A stretch of 57,250 bases of DNA from an uncultured Eubacteriales bacterium (GCA_949292795.1 CASFBR010000009.1:1-57250); one strand, 5' to 3'. Positions 8,817-17,689 are shown, counted from the first letter of the stretch. Program-made: numbers and translations. Notes: generated by a model from the sequence alone, not told the origin.

Positions 8817-10415
8817 TCAGAAATTCGCATAAATCGGATCAAGGGGAACATAGCCCACGCCGTAAGCGCCGAAAATGACGACAAACAGGATCAGGCCATA
8901 GCAAAGCGCCCAGCGCACTGCCAGAGACCGCGCGGCAAGCCACTGTCTCGGGCAGACCCTGCGCTCCTTTAACACACTGTTGACAAAAATAAAAATCAGC
9001 GCAGCCCCGACAATCAGCGCATCCTTGCGGTCAAAGCCCATCTGAAACAGCGTTCCGTCCGCCAGCGCATCCAGCCTGAAATTGCAGACCATGTTCCAGA
9101 ACATTTTAAGCCCGGCGCGCAGGCCTTCGGCCCTGAAAAACAGCTCGCCGACACACACAAGCACTGCCGTGCGCACGATCTGCATGGCCTGCCAGGCACA
9201 GCCGGTGCGCCGGATATGAAGCCTCCGGCACAGCTTTTCGGACACAGGCTGTATAAGGCTTCCGGCAAGTATCCATGTAAAATGATACAGCCCAAAGAAA
9301 ATATAATGCCAGCCCGCGCCGTGCCACAGACCGTTGAGCAGCCATACGGCGCCCAGCGATACGGCCCCGGCAATCAGCGGCCCGTAGTGGCTTCCAATAC
9401 GCTTCCTTGCCCGGGCAGTCATATTTTTCATTGGCTTTGTCATCGACAGCGGGAAGAACACATAATCCTTAAACCATGTCCCCAGGGTGATGTGCCACCG
9501 CTGCCAGAACTCTGAAATCGTCCGCGAAAAGAAAGGCTGGCGGAAATTTTCAGGCAGGCGGACACCGAATATTTCCCCGGTACCTATAACAATATCCATT
9601 GTCCCGGAAAAATCCATATAAAGCTGACATGTATACAATACCGCCGCCAGCGCGGTCACGCCGCCGTCATAGGACATGTAGTCCGAAAATACATTTTTAA
9701 TGAAAGGATTGAGCCGGTCGGCAATAACGAGCTTTTTCATCATGCCGAAAATGATGCGCTGCGCGCCAGATACAAGATTTGCAAACCGGATACGTTCCCC
9801 CGCCCACAGCACATGGGCCGTCTGAGCGTACCGGCAGATCGGCCCCTCCATGAGCTGCGGAAAGAAGCTCATATACAGCGCCAGCCGAAACAGATTGCGC
9901 TCCGCCGGTATTTTCTCCCGGTATACATCCATCACATACGATACCGCCTGGAGCGTATAAAAGGAAATGCCGATAGGCACCGCCAGCGCCGGAACCGGCA
10001 GCGTTTTTTCAATGCCAAGCCCGGATAAAAGACTATTGATATTTCCGGCGAAAAAAGGCGTATATTTAAGCGCCGTAAGCAGACCGATATTAAACAGGGC
10101 CATACCGGACGCCACCGCCAGCATTTTCTTTTGAAACCGCTGGCGTATCGCCCTTTTTTCACCTTTTGGGGCCTCCGCCAGGCAGCGTCCCCGCTCTTCT
10201 TTTAAAAGGCTCAGCCAGATGCCGGCATAATGTATGGAGATTACCGACACAATCAGCCAGATGAGAAGCTTTCCGCTGATGCACCAGAAGAAAAAGCCGC
10301 TGGCCGCAAGCAGTACGGCCCAGCGCACTTTTTTGGGGACGGCCGTGTAGGCCGCAATCACCACAGGCAAAAACACAGCCAGGTAGGCGATGGAGTAATA
10401 GGAGTTTAACGTCAT
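8817..10415 (-). CDS. MBOAT family O-acyltransferase (DltB/AlgI-like)
   Basis: A 532-residue polytopic membrane protein of the membrane-bound O-acyltransferase family. Diagnostic blocks are SFFPQLMEGPICRY, YMDFSGTMDIVIGTG, ENFRQPFFSRTISEFWQRWH, and the catalytic His in LLNGLWHGAGWHYIFFGLYH. In DltB and AlgI, this fold carries an acyl group from a cytoplasmic carrier to the outside. Here the carrier-protein gene ends 1 bp upstream and the MBOAT ribosome site (GGAGG) lies inside its last codons, so the two are tightly coupled. The expected donor is therefore the acyl group on that carrier and the expected partner is the SGNH protein downstream. The acceptor (teichoic acid, polysaccharide or another surface polymer) cannot be told from the sequence. 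Confidence 0.88.
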   Translation of the reverse strand: MTLNSYYSIAYLAVFLPVVIAAYTAVPKKVRWAVLLAASGFFFWCISGKLLIWLIVSVISIHYAGIWLSLLKEERGRCLAEAPKGEKRAIRQRFQKKMLAVASGMALFNIGLLTALKYTPFFAGNINSLLSGLGIEKTLPVPALAVPIGISFYTLQAVSYVMDVYREKIPAERNLFRLALYMSFFPQLMEGPICRYAQTAHVLWAGERIRFANLVSGAQRIIFGMMKKLVIADRLNPFIKNVFSDYMSYDGGVTALAAVLYTCQLYMDFSGTMDIVIGTGEIFGVRLPENFRQPFFSRTISEFWQRWHITLGTWFKDYVFFPLSMTKPMKNMTARARKRIGSHYGPLIAGAVSLGAVWLLNGLWHGAGWHYIFFGLYHFTWILAGSLIQPVSEKLCRRLHIRRTGCAWQAMQIVRTAVLVCVGELFFRAEGLRAGLKMFWNMVCNFRLDALADGTLFQMGFDRKDALIVGAALIFIFVNSVLKERRVCPRQWLAARSLAVRWALCYGLILFVVIFGAYGVGYVPLDPIYANF

Positions 10416-10416
10416 A

Positions 10417-10650
10417 TCATTCCTCCTCCAGAAGCTTTGTAATCAATGCATACATCTGCTGTGCGCAGTTAAAGTTATCCGGCACAATTTCCACTGCCGG
10501 GATGACGATGTCATAGGCTTCCTCAAGCTCCGCCACTAAAGCGAGGATTGCAAGGGAATTTAAATAATGGTCATCGATCAGATGCTCACAGGTGTGATAA
10601 TCAATACCGGGCTGAATTTCCTCAAGAATCTTTATTAATTTTTCCATCAT
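10417..10650 (-). CDS. Acyl carrier protein (DltC-like)
   Basis: A 77-residue acidic carrier protein. The phosphopantetheine attachment Ser is in DDHYLNSLAILALVAELEE, corresponding to the DSL motif with Asn in place of Asp. The helix II/III pattern (EEAYDIVIP, then NFNCAQQMYALITKL) fits the ACP/DltC fold. The start is ATG 10650 (or 10647), with AAAGGAGG just upstream. A GC-rich hairpin precedes the ribosome site. It lies between the PLP decarboxylase and MBOAT genes, so its likely job is to hold the adenylated amino acid during decarboxylation and transfer. A 4'-phosphopantetheinyl transferase is not in the window. Confidence 0.85.
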   Translation of the reverse strand: MMEKLIKILEEIQPGIDYHTCEHLIDDHYLNSLAILALVAELEEAYDIVIPAVEIVPDNFNCAQQMYALITKLLEEE

Positions 10651-10665
10651 ATTTTCCTCCTTTAT

Positions 10666-10684
10666 GGCCGGAGCATCCCCGGCC
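10666..10684 (-). promoter_or_regulatory. Hairpin directly before the carrier-protein ribosome site
   Basis: GGCCGGgG and CTCCGGCC close on a 3-nt loop about 6 bp upstream of the AAAGGAGG of the carrier gene. It has no T tract, so it is more likely an mRNA-processing or stability element that raises carrier-protein expression than a terminator. Confidence 0.4.
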
Positions 10685-10727
10685 CTGATGCATAAATATT
10701 CGATTTCCTTCACAATTTTCTTCACAT

Positions 10728-11906
10728 TTACAGGCACGGGGTATTTAGCGGGTACGTCCCGAGCGCCTCCCGGACGCACGTTAGCGTCCCATCCTCCTGA
10801 TACAGCAGGATTGCCGGAAGGTCACGGCTTAAAAACAGGGCGATCCCTTCCGTCATGGCATAGGCGCCGGTATTTTTAAACAGGATCACATCGCCCTTTT
10901 GAAGTCCCATTACCGGAAGCTGTTTGACAAGAAGGTCATTGATCGTACACAGGGACCCGCACAGATTCCAGTGCTCCTTTGTCCCCTTTTCCCGTTTTGG
11001 AAAGCATTCGATCAATGGCTGCTTCATTGCCATGGACTGACCATAATACACAAGCTGGTGAATACCGCCGTCGACAATGGCATAATTCTGACCGCCGTTT
11101 GTTTTCGTATCGACCACGCGGGTCAGATAGCTGCCACAGGCTGCCGCGATGCTGCGCCCAAGCTCCAGCGTCAGCTTCACTCTGCCGGCTATGCGCTCAA
11201 GAAGCCGGGAAAAATCACGGAGAAATGCGTCTTCGTCCAGGTCGTCCCCGTTAAAATAAGCGACCGGAAGCCCCGGGCCAAACTCCAGCTCCGGCAGGTC
11301 GATGCCGCACTGGGCCTTTACCGTCTGTATAAAATCCATCGTCTGCTCCAGCTCCTTTTCCAGCCGCCTCAGCGACCGCTTCTGCGTCCCGGAAAAATAC
11401 TGGATACCGCGCATATCAATATGGTGATTCCCGGCGCTCTCACAGATCATTTTTAAAATCTCACTGCCATCGGTTCCGAACTGGTTATTGCCCGTCAGCC
11501 GAAACAGCAGGGGGATGCGCACATCGTAGCGGGCTGCAAGCGTTTTTAAAAGCTCAAACTGCTGAACCGATTCCACCGTATAGGCGCATACCGGCCAGCG
11601 CTCCCGGATGAGCATTTCCATGAGCTCCGGCGATTTATACACGCCGGAAATGACCAGCTTTTCCTTTGAAAGCTTTTGCCGCCGGCATATATGCAGCTCT
11701 CCCGGAGAGCATACCTCAAAACGGTCTGCAAATGGCTCAAGCTGCTTTAAAATAAACGTATTGGCCTTGACGGCATAGCACAAAGAAATATTTGCTCCAA
11801 GCTTCTCCCGAAGAAACGTCATGCGCTGACGAAGAACGGACATGTCAAAAACATAGACCGGCGTCGGGTATGTATCTGTAATCTGTTGTATCAAAGATTG
11901 ATTCAT
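10728..11906 (-). CDS. Fold-type III PLP-dependent decarboxylase (DAP/ornithine decarboxylase family, BtrK-like)
   Basis: A 392-residue two-domain enzyme with an alanine-racemase-like barrel then a beta domain. The Schiff-base Lys is in LCYAVKANTF near the N terminus. Other landmarks are the GGI-type phosphate/ring segments (RGIQYFSGTQ, LEFGPGLPVAYF), LELGRSI, the C-terminal active-site Cys in LCGSLCTINDLL, and GAYAMTEGI. The classical HIGSQ His segment reads YFSGTQ, so the substrate pocket differs from true diaminopimelate decarboxylase. Among characterised relatives, BtrK of butirosin biosynthesis decarboxylates glutamate while it is bound to a carrier protein. A carrier gene immediately downstream makes a similar role likely here; that is inference. 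ATG 11906 fits the GAGGAG site better than 11915. No lysine-pathway genes are nearby. Confidence 0.8.
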   Translation of the reverse strand: MNQSLIQQITDTYPTPVYVFDMSVLRQRMTFLREKLGANISLCYAVKANTFILKQLEPFADRFEVCSPGELHICRRQKLSKEKLVISGVYKSPELMEMLIRERWPVCAYTVESVQQFELLKTLAARYDVRIPLLFRLTGNNQFGTDGSEILKMICESAGNHHIDMRGIQYFSGTQKRSLRRLEKELEQTMDFIQTVKAQCGIDLPELEFGPGLPVAYFNGDDLDEDAFLRDFSRLLERIAGRVKLTLELGRSIAAACGSYLTRVVDTKTNGGQNYAIVDGGIHQLVYYGQSMAMKQPLIECFPKREKGTKEHWNLCGSLCTINDLLVKQLPVMGLQKGDVILFKNTGAYAMTEGIALFLSRDLPAILLYQEDGTLTCVREALGTYPLNTPCL

Positions 11907-11921
11907 CGTATTCATCTCCTC

Positions 11922-13451
11922 TCATGAATGTCTGCTCTCATTTAAAAGCGCTTCCAGCGCCCTGCGGTCGGTCTTTCCATTGGCCGTCAGCGGCATCTGT
12001 TCCAGCCGCCGCAGCACCGATGGGAGCATAAAGTCCGGCAGAACCTCCCTTAGCGCGCCTGCCAGTTCGGACTGCGAAAGTGTTCCGGTATAAAAGCCCC
12101 ACAAACGGCTCTTTTTTGCATCAAAGACACAGACGCAGCTCCATATGCCGTCTATGCGGCAGGCGGCCCGCTCGATCTCCTCCAGCTCAATCCGGTGTCC
12201 CTGGTACTTGATCTGAAAATCCTTCCGGCCGCAAAAATACAGTTCTCCGCCGGCATCCATATACCCGAGATCGCCTGTGCGGTAGATTAATTCAGGATAA
12301 TGGGGATTTAAAGGATTTTGCGTAAACCGCCGGCTTGTCTCGTCCGGCGCGTTATAATACCCAAGCGCCAGCGCTGTTCCCGCCACACAGATTTCACCGG
12401 TCTGCCCGGGCTTTAATATTTCCCGGTCATGTTCATCGAGCAAAAATACACGTTCATTGACAAAGGGTCTCCCAATCGGTATCGGCCCGTCATAGCTTTG
12501 GGTACGGTCGATCACATGATATGTACAGTTGCATGTAATCTCCGTAGGTCCGTAAAGGTTGACAAAAACAGCCTCCGGAAGATGCTCCATCCATATATTC
12601 AAATGCTTCTGCGGCATCACCTCGCCGGAAAAAAGTACCCGGCGGACATGCTCCGGCGTCTTATAATCCAGTCCGTGAAAGGTGCTTAACAGGCAAAGGG
12701 CAGATACGGCCCAGATCATTGTTGTGACCTTATGCTCACATATAAAGTCCATCAGCCGGGCCGGCGATGAAAACAGCGCGGTGGGGATAACGACGAGCTG
12801 CGCCCCGGTTTTTAGGGCACTGTATATATCCTTTACAGAAACATCAAAGTCAAAGGGCGCCTGGTTGCCGATCACATCCTTTGCTTCAATGCCAAATTCC
12901 GGCGTAAAGCAGTCGATAAAATCGATCACCGACCGGTGGCTCACTACTACGCCTTTTGGAACGCCGGTGGAGCCGGATGTAAAATTCGCATACAGCGGGT
13001 CTGTGTCGATCATCGCACAGCGCCGCGCCTTTAGTCCCGCCCGGTTTTTTGGAATCTGTATGAGGTCTTCAATCTGTACAACCGTTTTTCCTTTAAAAAT
13101 TGCCTTAGCCCTGAAAAAATGTTCCCGGTCTGTAATCATGACCGATGCGTCAAACACGGAAAGTATCTGGGCCAGCCGCGCATCGGTCAGCCTCGGGTTT
13201 AACATTCCGTAAAAGCCGCCGGCATATACAATCCCTAAAAATGCGGCCAGGGCATTTTTTCCTTTTTCCATAAATACGCCCACCGGCTCCCGGCTCTTCA
13301 CCGTTCCAAGCAGCGCGCTTCCGGCACTTTGGCTTTGCTCCATCAGCTCCAGGAAGGTACAGCCTTCCTTTTCATCGATCACCGCAGCCTTATGAGGATA
13401 ACGCTGCGCACTTGTTTCAAGATAATCCAGTATTAAAATATTTTTATGCAT
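11922..13451 (-). CDS. Amino-acid adenylation enzyme (DltA-like ligase)
   Basis: A 509-residue stand-alone adenylate-forming ligase, first gene of the operon. Core motifs are ANFTSGSTGVPKGVVVSH (P-loop), NLYGPTEITCNCTYHV, YRTGDLGYMDAGGELYFCGR, the hinge FQIKYQGHRIELEEIE, and the C-terminal catalytic Lys in LTANGKTDRRAL. The segment APFDFDVSVKDIYSAL carries the Asp that binds the substrate alpha-amino group in DltA and NRPS domains, so the substrate is probably an amino acid. It should activate it with ATP and load it on the downstream carrier protein. DltA itself uses D-alanine; a decarboxylase in the same operon argues for a different, larger amino acid. ATG 13451 is preceded by a strong GGAGG. 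Confidence 0.85.
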   Translation of the reverse strand: MHKNILILDYLETSAQRYPHKAAVIDEKEGCTFLELMEQSQSAGSALLGTVKSREPVGVFMEKGKNALAAFLGIVYAGGFYGMLNPRLTDARLAQILSVFDASVMITDREHFFRAKAIFKGKTVVQIEDLIQIPKNRAGLKARRCAMIDTDPLYANFTSGSTGVPKGVVVSHRSVIDFIDCFTPEFGIEAKDVIGNQAPFDFDVSVKDIYSALKTGAQLVVIPTALFSSPARLMDFICEHKVTTMIWAVSALCLLSTFHGLDYKTPEHVRRVLFSGEVMPQKHLNIWMEHLPEAVFVNLYGPTEITCNCTYHVIDRTQSYDGPIPIGRPFVNERVFLLDEHDREILKPGQTGEICVAGTALALGYYNAPDETSRRFTQNPLNPHYPELIYRTGDLGYMDAGGELYFCGRKDFQIKYQGHRIELEEIERAACRIDGIWSCVCVFDAKKSRLWGFYTGTLSQSELAGALREVLPDFMLPSVLRRLEQMPLTANGKTDRRALEALLNESRHS

Positions 13452-13822
13452 GCTTTCCTCCTTTACCGGCGGCAGGTTCTTCCAACATCCGGCCGCCGTT
13501 TATATTGCCAGGCGGTTGCTGAGCTTGTTTACAGTATAGCAGGGCTGTCTTTATTTTCCCTATATCTGACATTAAGATTTGTTAAGCCAAAGGCCGGACT
13601 TTAAACACTTTCGTCAAAGAATCTTAAGTATTCTTAAGGTAAAAGAAAAAGCCGCCTTCACAATTTTCCTATATACTATTATTATAAAAGGTCTGTACGG
13701 CAAACAGGCGGCAAAGCATTCCTGCGGCGTGCGGCGCTGCCATGCCCTACACTGTGTTCTGCCTCACAGAAACGAAACCGCGCAGCGGAAACATAAAAAT
13801 ACATATGCGAAGGAGGATGTCT
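13452..13822. promoter_or_regulatory. Divergent control region with tandem TTAAG boxes
   Basis: The 371-bp gap separates the minus-strand dlt-like operon from the plus-strand two-component operon. Two pairs of TTAAG repeats with exact 10-bp periodicity lie at 13572/13582 and 13624/13634, which is the layout of OmpR/PhoB-type regulator sites. Plus promoter: TTCACA (13657-13662), a 17-bp spacer, TATTAT (13680-13685). Toward the dlt-like operon there is a TATACT-like -10 (13533-13538) without a good -35, as expected of an activated promoter. Direct control of both operons by the adjacent regulator is inferred. Confidence 0.55.
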
Positions 13823-14530
13823 GTGAAATATAAGCTTTTGATTGTTGAGGACGATCCGGATATTGTAGAGCTTTTGACACTTTATTTAGATAATGGAAAA
13901 TTTGACATTTACACCGCGGCTCATGGGGAGGCCGCCCTTGAAATCATCCGCTTAAAGGAGATTTCCATCGCACTGATCGACATTATGATGCCGAAAATGA
14001 ACGGTTATGAGCTGATCAAAAATATCCGGAAAACTTCTAATTTCCCGATCATCATCATTTCCGCCCGGGCAATGGATGAGGACGAGGTGCTCGGCCTGAA
14101 TCTTGGCGCAGACGCCTACATCAAAAAACCGTTTAATCCTCTTGTGGTCACCGCTCAGGTTCATGCCATCTTAAGACGCACCTATATGCTTGGGGCTTCA
14201 GCCCCGGCCCCGCAAAAAAGCCACCGGCTGTGTGTGGGCGAGCTGGAATTTGATACGGAAAAGCTTCTTTTAAGAAAGCGCGGCGTCATTGTCCCGCTCA
14301 CGCCCGCTGAGCTAAAAATCATTGCCCGCATGATGCAGTCTCCGGAGCGCGTTTTTACAAAAGCCCAGCTTTATGAATGCATCAACGGGGAATATTATGA
14401 AAACGATGATAATACGATGATGGTCCATATTTCCAATCTCCGCGCAAAGATTGAAGATCAGCCCGTCACGCCGCAGTATATTAAAACAGTAAGGGGGTTG
14501 GGATATAAAATTGAATATAAAAAAGATTAA
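13823..14530 (+). CDS. OmpR/PhoB-family response regulator
   Basis: A 235-residue regulator. The receiver domain (1-118) has the acidic pair EDD, phospho-acceptor Asp53 in LIDIMMP, the Thr/Ser position in IIIISAR, and the Lys in AYIKKPF. The C-terminal winged helix (about 135-232) includes LTPAELKIIARMM and VHISNLRAKIED then YIKTVRGLGYKIE. GTG 13823 sits 6 nt after AGGAGG and is the best start; longer frames run into the promoter. It overlaps the kinase start by 20 bp. The target genes are probably flanking: TTAAG boxes lie upstream of this gene and the same word occurs before both ABC operons. Confidence 0.9.
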   Translation: MKYKLLIVEDDPDIVELLTLYLDNGKFDIYTAAHGEAALEIIRLKEISIALIDIMMPKMNGYELIKNIRKTSNFPIIIISARAMDEDEVLGLNLGADAYIKKPFNPLVVTAQVHAILRRTYMLGASAPAPQKSHRLCVGELEFDTEKLLLRKRGVIVPLTPAELKIIARMMQSPERVFTKAQLYECINGEYYENDDNTMMVHISNLRAKIEDQPVTPQYIKTVRGLGYKIEYKKD

Positions 14531-16142
14531 ATTTCAGAAAAGCTTTATTCTGACCTGTACACGCCATTTTATTGTCTACTCGCTGATCCTTGTGCTTCTT
14601 TATATCACGCTCAGCACGTTTATTCAGCTGCGGCTGACCCGGGCGTTTCCCGCCATCAGCGATCTGCTGTCCTATAAGGACGCGCTGGCGCACGACGACT
14701 TTTCCGGGATTCCCGGACACCGGTTAAAGCAGTGCGGCTTTATCGTCTTTGCGGACGACGGACGTCAGATCTATGCTTCCGACCACGAATTATCCCAACA
14801 CATCGCATCCTCTGACGTATCAGTCATCAACAGCTACGACGGCACCTTTTATACGGTTTTTGAAACATTCGATACTGACGGACAGCCTGGTTATCTGGTT
14901 ACGCTCAATGAAGCAAGCCGCGAAGATTCTGCGATGGTACGCAATCTTGCAAGCTGTACGCTGGATAAAGATTATCATATCCTTTCCGGCGGTCTTTTTC
15001 CAGAACGGTCAGCACTGACTCAAAAAGAATTTCTTTTACTTCAGGGCACCTATCAGAAAAATCAGACGATTGAAAAGTATGAATATAAAAACAGCAACGG
15101 CGAACCGCGGGTACTTGTATTTACCGCCCCGCGCATGTCGTCTGCCGCGTATGACCGGGTTCTGGCGGAAGGGCGGAGTCTCTGGCTTCTGGCGATCCCG
15201 GTAATTCTTGCCGCTATTATCATCGAAGCCTTTTTATTTACCCGAAAAATCCGAAAGTCTATCGCACCGTTAAATCATGCCATCGCCGGCTACCGGCCAA
15301 ATGTCCCTTTTGAAGTGGAACCGGCATCGGTTCCCAGGGAATTTATGCCAACAGTCCGAAATTTTTCCCGGCTTATCGAACGTCTTGAAAAAGTGCAGAA
15401 GGAAAAAGAACAGCTTTACCAGAACCGTCAGCAGATGATTGCGGATATTTCCCATGACCTTAAGACGCCGCTGACCGTCATACAGGGATATTCCCGTGCA
15501 TTTTTGGAGCATATGATACCGGAGGATAAAAAAGAAAAATATCTGACCGCCATCTACCAGCGCAGTGTGCTTGCCGCCGGGCTGATCGATACTTTATTTG
15601 AATATGTGCGTATGGAACGCCCCGGCTTTAAGCCGTCCATGGAAAACTTTGACTTTTCGGAATTTGTAAAGACTGCACTGGCAGAAACATACAGCGATAT
15701 AGAAAATGCCGGCTTCCGGCTAAACGCCAGGCTTTCAGATACCCCTGTCATGCTCCTGGGCGACCCGAAGCTGCTGCGCCGGCTTCTTGAAAATCTTTTG
15801 AGAAATGCACTTAAATATAATCCTGCCGGGACGACAATTTTTGTCACGCTCGAACGCGGCCCGCAGCATATCTGCCTGACCATTGCCGATGACGGCTGCG
15901 GCATCCCCGAAGCTATTGCAGATATTATTTTTCAACCTTTTGTCACCGGAAGCAGCGCCCGGACAAGCGGCGAGGGTACCGGGCTTGGACTGGCCATTGC
16001 CCGGCAGATCACAGAGCTTTGCGGCGGCACGATACAGCTGGTGATACCGCCGTCTAAGCCCTACGCCACAGAGTTTCGCATTATTTTTCCGGCACAGCCG
16101 CCGAAGCCTGCTCCAGGGCAGCCGCCTGCAGCCTGCCAATAA
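14511..16142 (+). CDS. Sensor histidine kinase
   Basis: A 543-residue kinase starting at TTG inside the regulator's last codons. The first membrane segment is near residues 17-37 and the second near 222-243, enclosing about 185 residues of sensor domain outside the membrane. A HAMP-like linker follows. The phospho-acceptor His (about 315) is in DISHDLKTPLTVIQGYS. The ATP lid includes LLENLLRNALKYNP, IADDGCGIP and GEGTGLGLAIARQI. It forms a pair with the upstream regulator. The input signal is unknown. Its last 62 bp overlap the 3' end of the convergent MATE gene, and no terminator fits between them. Confidence 0.9.
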   Translation: MNIKKIKFQKSFILTCTRHFIVYSLILVLLYITLSTFIQLRLTRAFPAISDLLSYKDALAHDDFSGIPGHRLKQCGFIVFADDGRQIYASDHELSQHIASSDVSVINSYDGTFYTVFETFDTDGQPGYLVTLNEASREDSAMVRNLASCTLDKDYHILSGGLFPERSALTQKEFLLLQGTYQKNQTIEKYEYKNSNGEPRVLVFTAPRMSSAAYDRVLAEGRSLWLLAIPVILAAIIIEAFLFTRKIRKSIAPLNHAIAGYRPNVPFEVEPASVPREFMPTVRNFSRLIERLEKVQKEKEQLYQNRQQMIADISHDLKTPLTVIQGYSRAFLEHMIPEDKKEKYLTAIYQRSVLAAGLIDTLFEYVRMERPGFKPSMENFDFSEFVKTALAETYSDIENAGFRLNARLSDTPVMLLGDPKLLRRLLENLLRNALKYNPAGTTIFVTLERGPQHICLTIADDGCGIPEAIADIIFQPFVTGSSARTSGEGTGLGLAIARQITELCGGTIQLVIPPSKPYATEFRIIFPAQPPKPAPGQPPAACQ

Positions 16143-17490
16143 TACGCATTTCAAGGGTAATCAAAATCACCGTTGTGATAAACGCCATACCATCGGCAAT
16201 GGGGCCTGCAAACATAATCCCGTCGATGCCGAAAAACAGCGGCAGGATAAACAGCAGCGGGATAAGGAAAAAGACCTGGCGGGTCAGCGAAAGGATCATA
16301 CCCTTTAACGGCTTTCCGATGGCCGAGAAAAAGTTGGATGAGATCAGCTGAACGCCGTTGGCAATAACCATAAATAAAAAGATACGCATGAATTTCACAG
16401 CAAATTCATAATAAGCGGCATCTCCAGTTCCGAAAATGGAAATGATCGGTCGCGGGAAAAACTCAAACAGAATAAAGCCCACCGCCGAAACAGCAACGTT
16501 ACATAAAATTGCCAGCTTATAAGTGCGCTTCACCCGATCATACTGCCGGGCGCCGTAGTTAAAGCCAACGATCGGCTGAGAGCCCTGGGAAATACCGATG
16601 ATGATCGCCAGTAAGATCGCGTTGGTTTTCATAACGATTCCGCAGGCAGCCAGAGGAATTTCCTGGCCATAGGCCGACTGGGCGCCATAGTAGGTCAGGG
16701 AGTTATTCATAACGATCTGCACAAAGGTGAGCGCAAGCTGGTTTAAGCTGTTGCTCATGCCAAGCGTCGCCGTAGCCAGGCAGAGCTTGCCGGAAAGCCT
16801 TATATGTTCTTTTTTTAACGTGATCGATTTGAATTTTTTTATGTACATCAGGGCAAATATAAATGAAAAAAACTGTCCGATGACCGTCGCCCAGGCCGCC
16901 CCTGCCACGCCGAGATGAAATACAAAAATAAAAATCGGGTCCAGGATCGTATTGATCACCGCGCCGATAAGCATACAGGTCATCGAATATTTCGGACTGC
17001 CGTCCGCTCTGGCCAGGTTGCTCATGGCGTTGGTGACAATGAGCAGCGGCATGCCGATCGCTGTGATGCGCGTGTAGCTTTCCGCATAGGGAAGCACCTC
17101 CGCTGTGGAGCCAAAGGCATTGAGCATCGGCACAAGAAAAATTTCGATCAGCACTGCATATAAAATACCAAATACAAACATCATGCATATGGCATTGCCC
17201 GTCACTCTGGCAGCCTTTTCTTTATCTCCGGCGCCAAGGGACAGCGAAAAATTTGAAGCGCTTCCGATACCGATCAGAAGAGCGATCGCCAGACAGATGG
17301 TCGTCAGCGGGTAGGACACATTTGTTGCCGCATTTCCCAGATACCCGACACCCTGTCCGATAAAAATCTGGTCTACAATATTGTAGAGGGAGCTCACAAG
17401 CATGGCAATAATACTTGGCACCGCAAACCTGCGAAGGAGACTTGAAATTTTTTCGTACCCCAATGGGTTCTTTGTCATCGTCTGTTCCAT
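16081..17490 (-). CDS. MATE family efflux transporter
   Basis: A polytopic membrane protein of about 469 residues with twelve predicted helices. It has the MATE blocks LRRFAVPSIIAMLVSSLYNIVD near the N terminus, the DQIFIGQGVGYLGNAA turn, and a repeated half starting near QEIPLAACGIVMKTNAI with GISQGSQPIVGFNYGA. MATE proteins exchange Na+ or H+ for cationic drugs or metabolites. ATG 17490 is well spaced from the AAGGA site; two upstream ATGs (17496, 17511) are possible. The gene is monocistronic. It ends inside the facing histidine kinase gene with a 62-bp overlap. Substrate unknown. Confidence 0.87.
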   Translation of the reverse strand: MEQTMTKNPLGYEKISSLLRRFAVPSIIAMLVSSLYNIVDQIFIGQGVGYLGNAATNVSYPLTTICLAIALLIGIGSASNFSLSLGAGDKEKAARVTGNAICMMFVFGILYAVLIEIFLVPMLNAFGSTAEVLPYAESYTRITAIGMPLLIVTNAMSNLARADGSPKYSMTCMLIGAVINTILDPIFIFVFHLGVAGAAWATVIGQFFSFIFALMYIKKFKSITLKKEHIRLSGKLCLATATLGMSNSLNQLALTFVQIVMNNSLTYYGAQSAYGQEIPLAACGIVMKTNAILLAIIIGISQGSQPIVGFNYGARQYDRVKRTYKLAILCNVAVSAVGFILFEFFPRPIISIFGTGDAAYYEFAVKFMRIFLFMVIANGVQLISSNFFSAIGKPLKGMILSLTRQVFFLIPLLFILPLFFGIDGIMFAGPIADGMAFITTVILITLEMRIIGRLQAAALEQASAAVPEK

Positions 17491-17613
17491 AACCATTTTC
17501 CTTTCCTGCATCTGTTTTTCATTGATCGCTTTAAAGGCGCGTGCCTGAAGCGGAAATTTTCCGCCAAACGGCCGCGCCTGGCACGGAAGTCCCGCAAAGC
17601 GGGACTCTTTGTT

Positions 17614-17645
17614 ATTGTATAGGAAACCGCGTTCCCATGCAATAA
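17614..17645. repeat. Short palindromic repeat, copy 1 (overlaps candidate MATE promoter)
   Basis: A 32-bp imperfect hairpin with arms ATTGTATAGGAA and TTCCCATGCAAT around ACCGCG. Similar 30-32 bp elements occur at 23201-23232, 43504-43535 and, more weakly, 48440-48469. On the minus strand it reads as TTGCAT, 17 bp, TACAAT, so it could also act as the MATE promoter; the two readings cannot be separated by eye. Confidence 0.5.
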
Positions 17646-17689
17646 GTTATTATATCAGTATCTTTGAGCCGGCGCAAACAATTATTTCT

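Noticed and set aside
10728..11906. Lysine-pathway diaminopimelate decarboxylase (lysA)
   Set aside because: The HIGSQ-type segment is altered and there are no lysine genes nearby; the carrier-protein context fits better.
7710..13451. Ordinary dltABCD operon for D-alanylation
   Set aside because: Gene order differs and a PLP decarboxylase is built in; I therefore did not assign dlt gene symbols.
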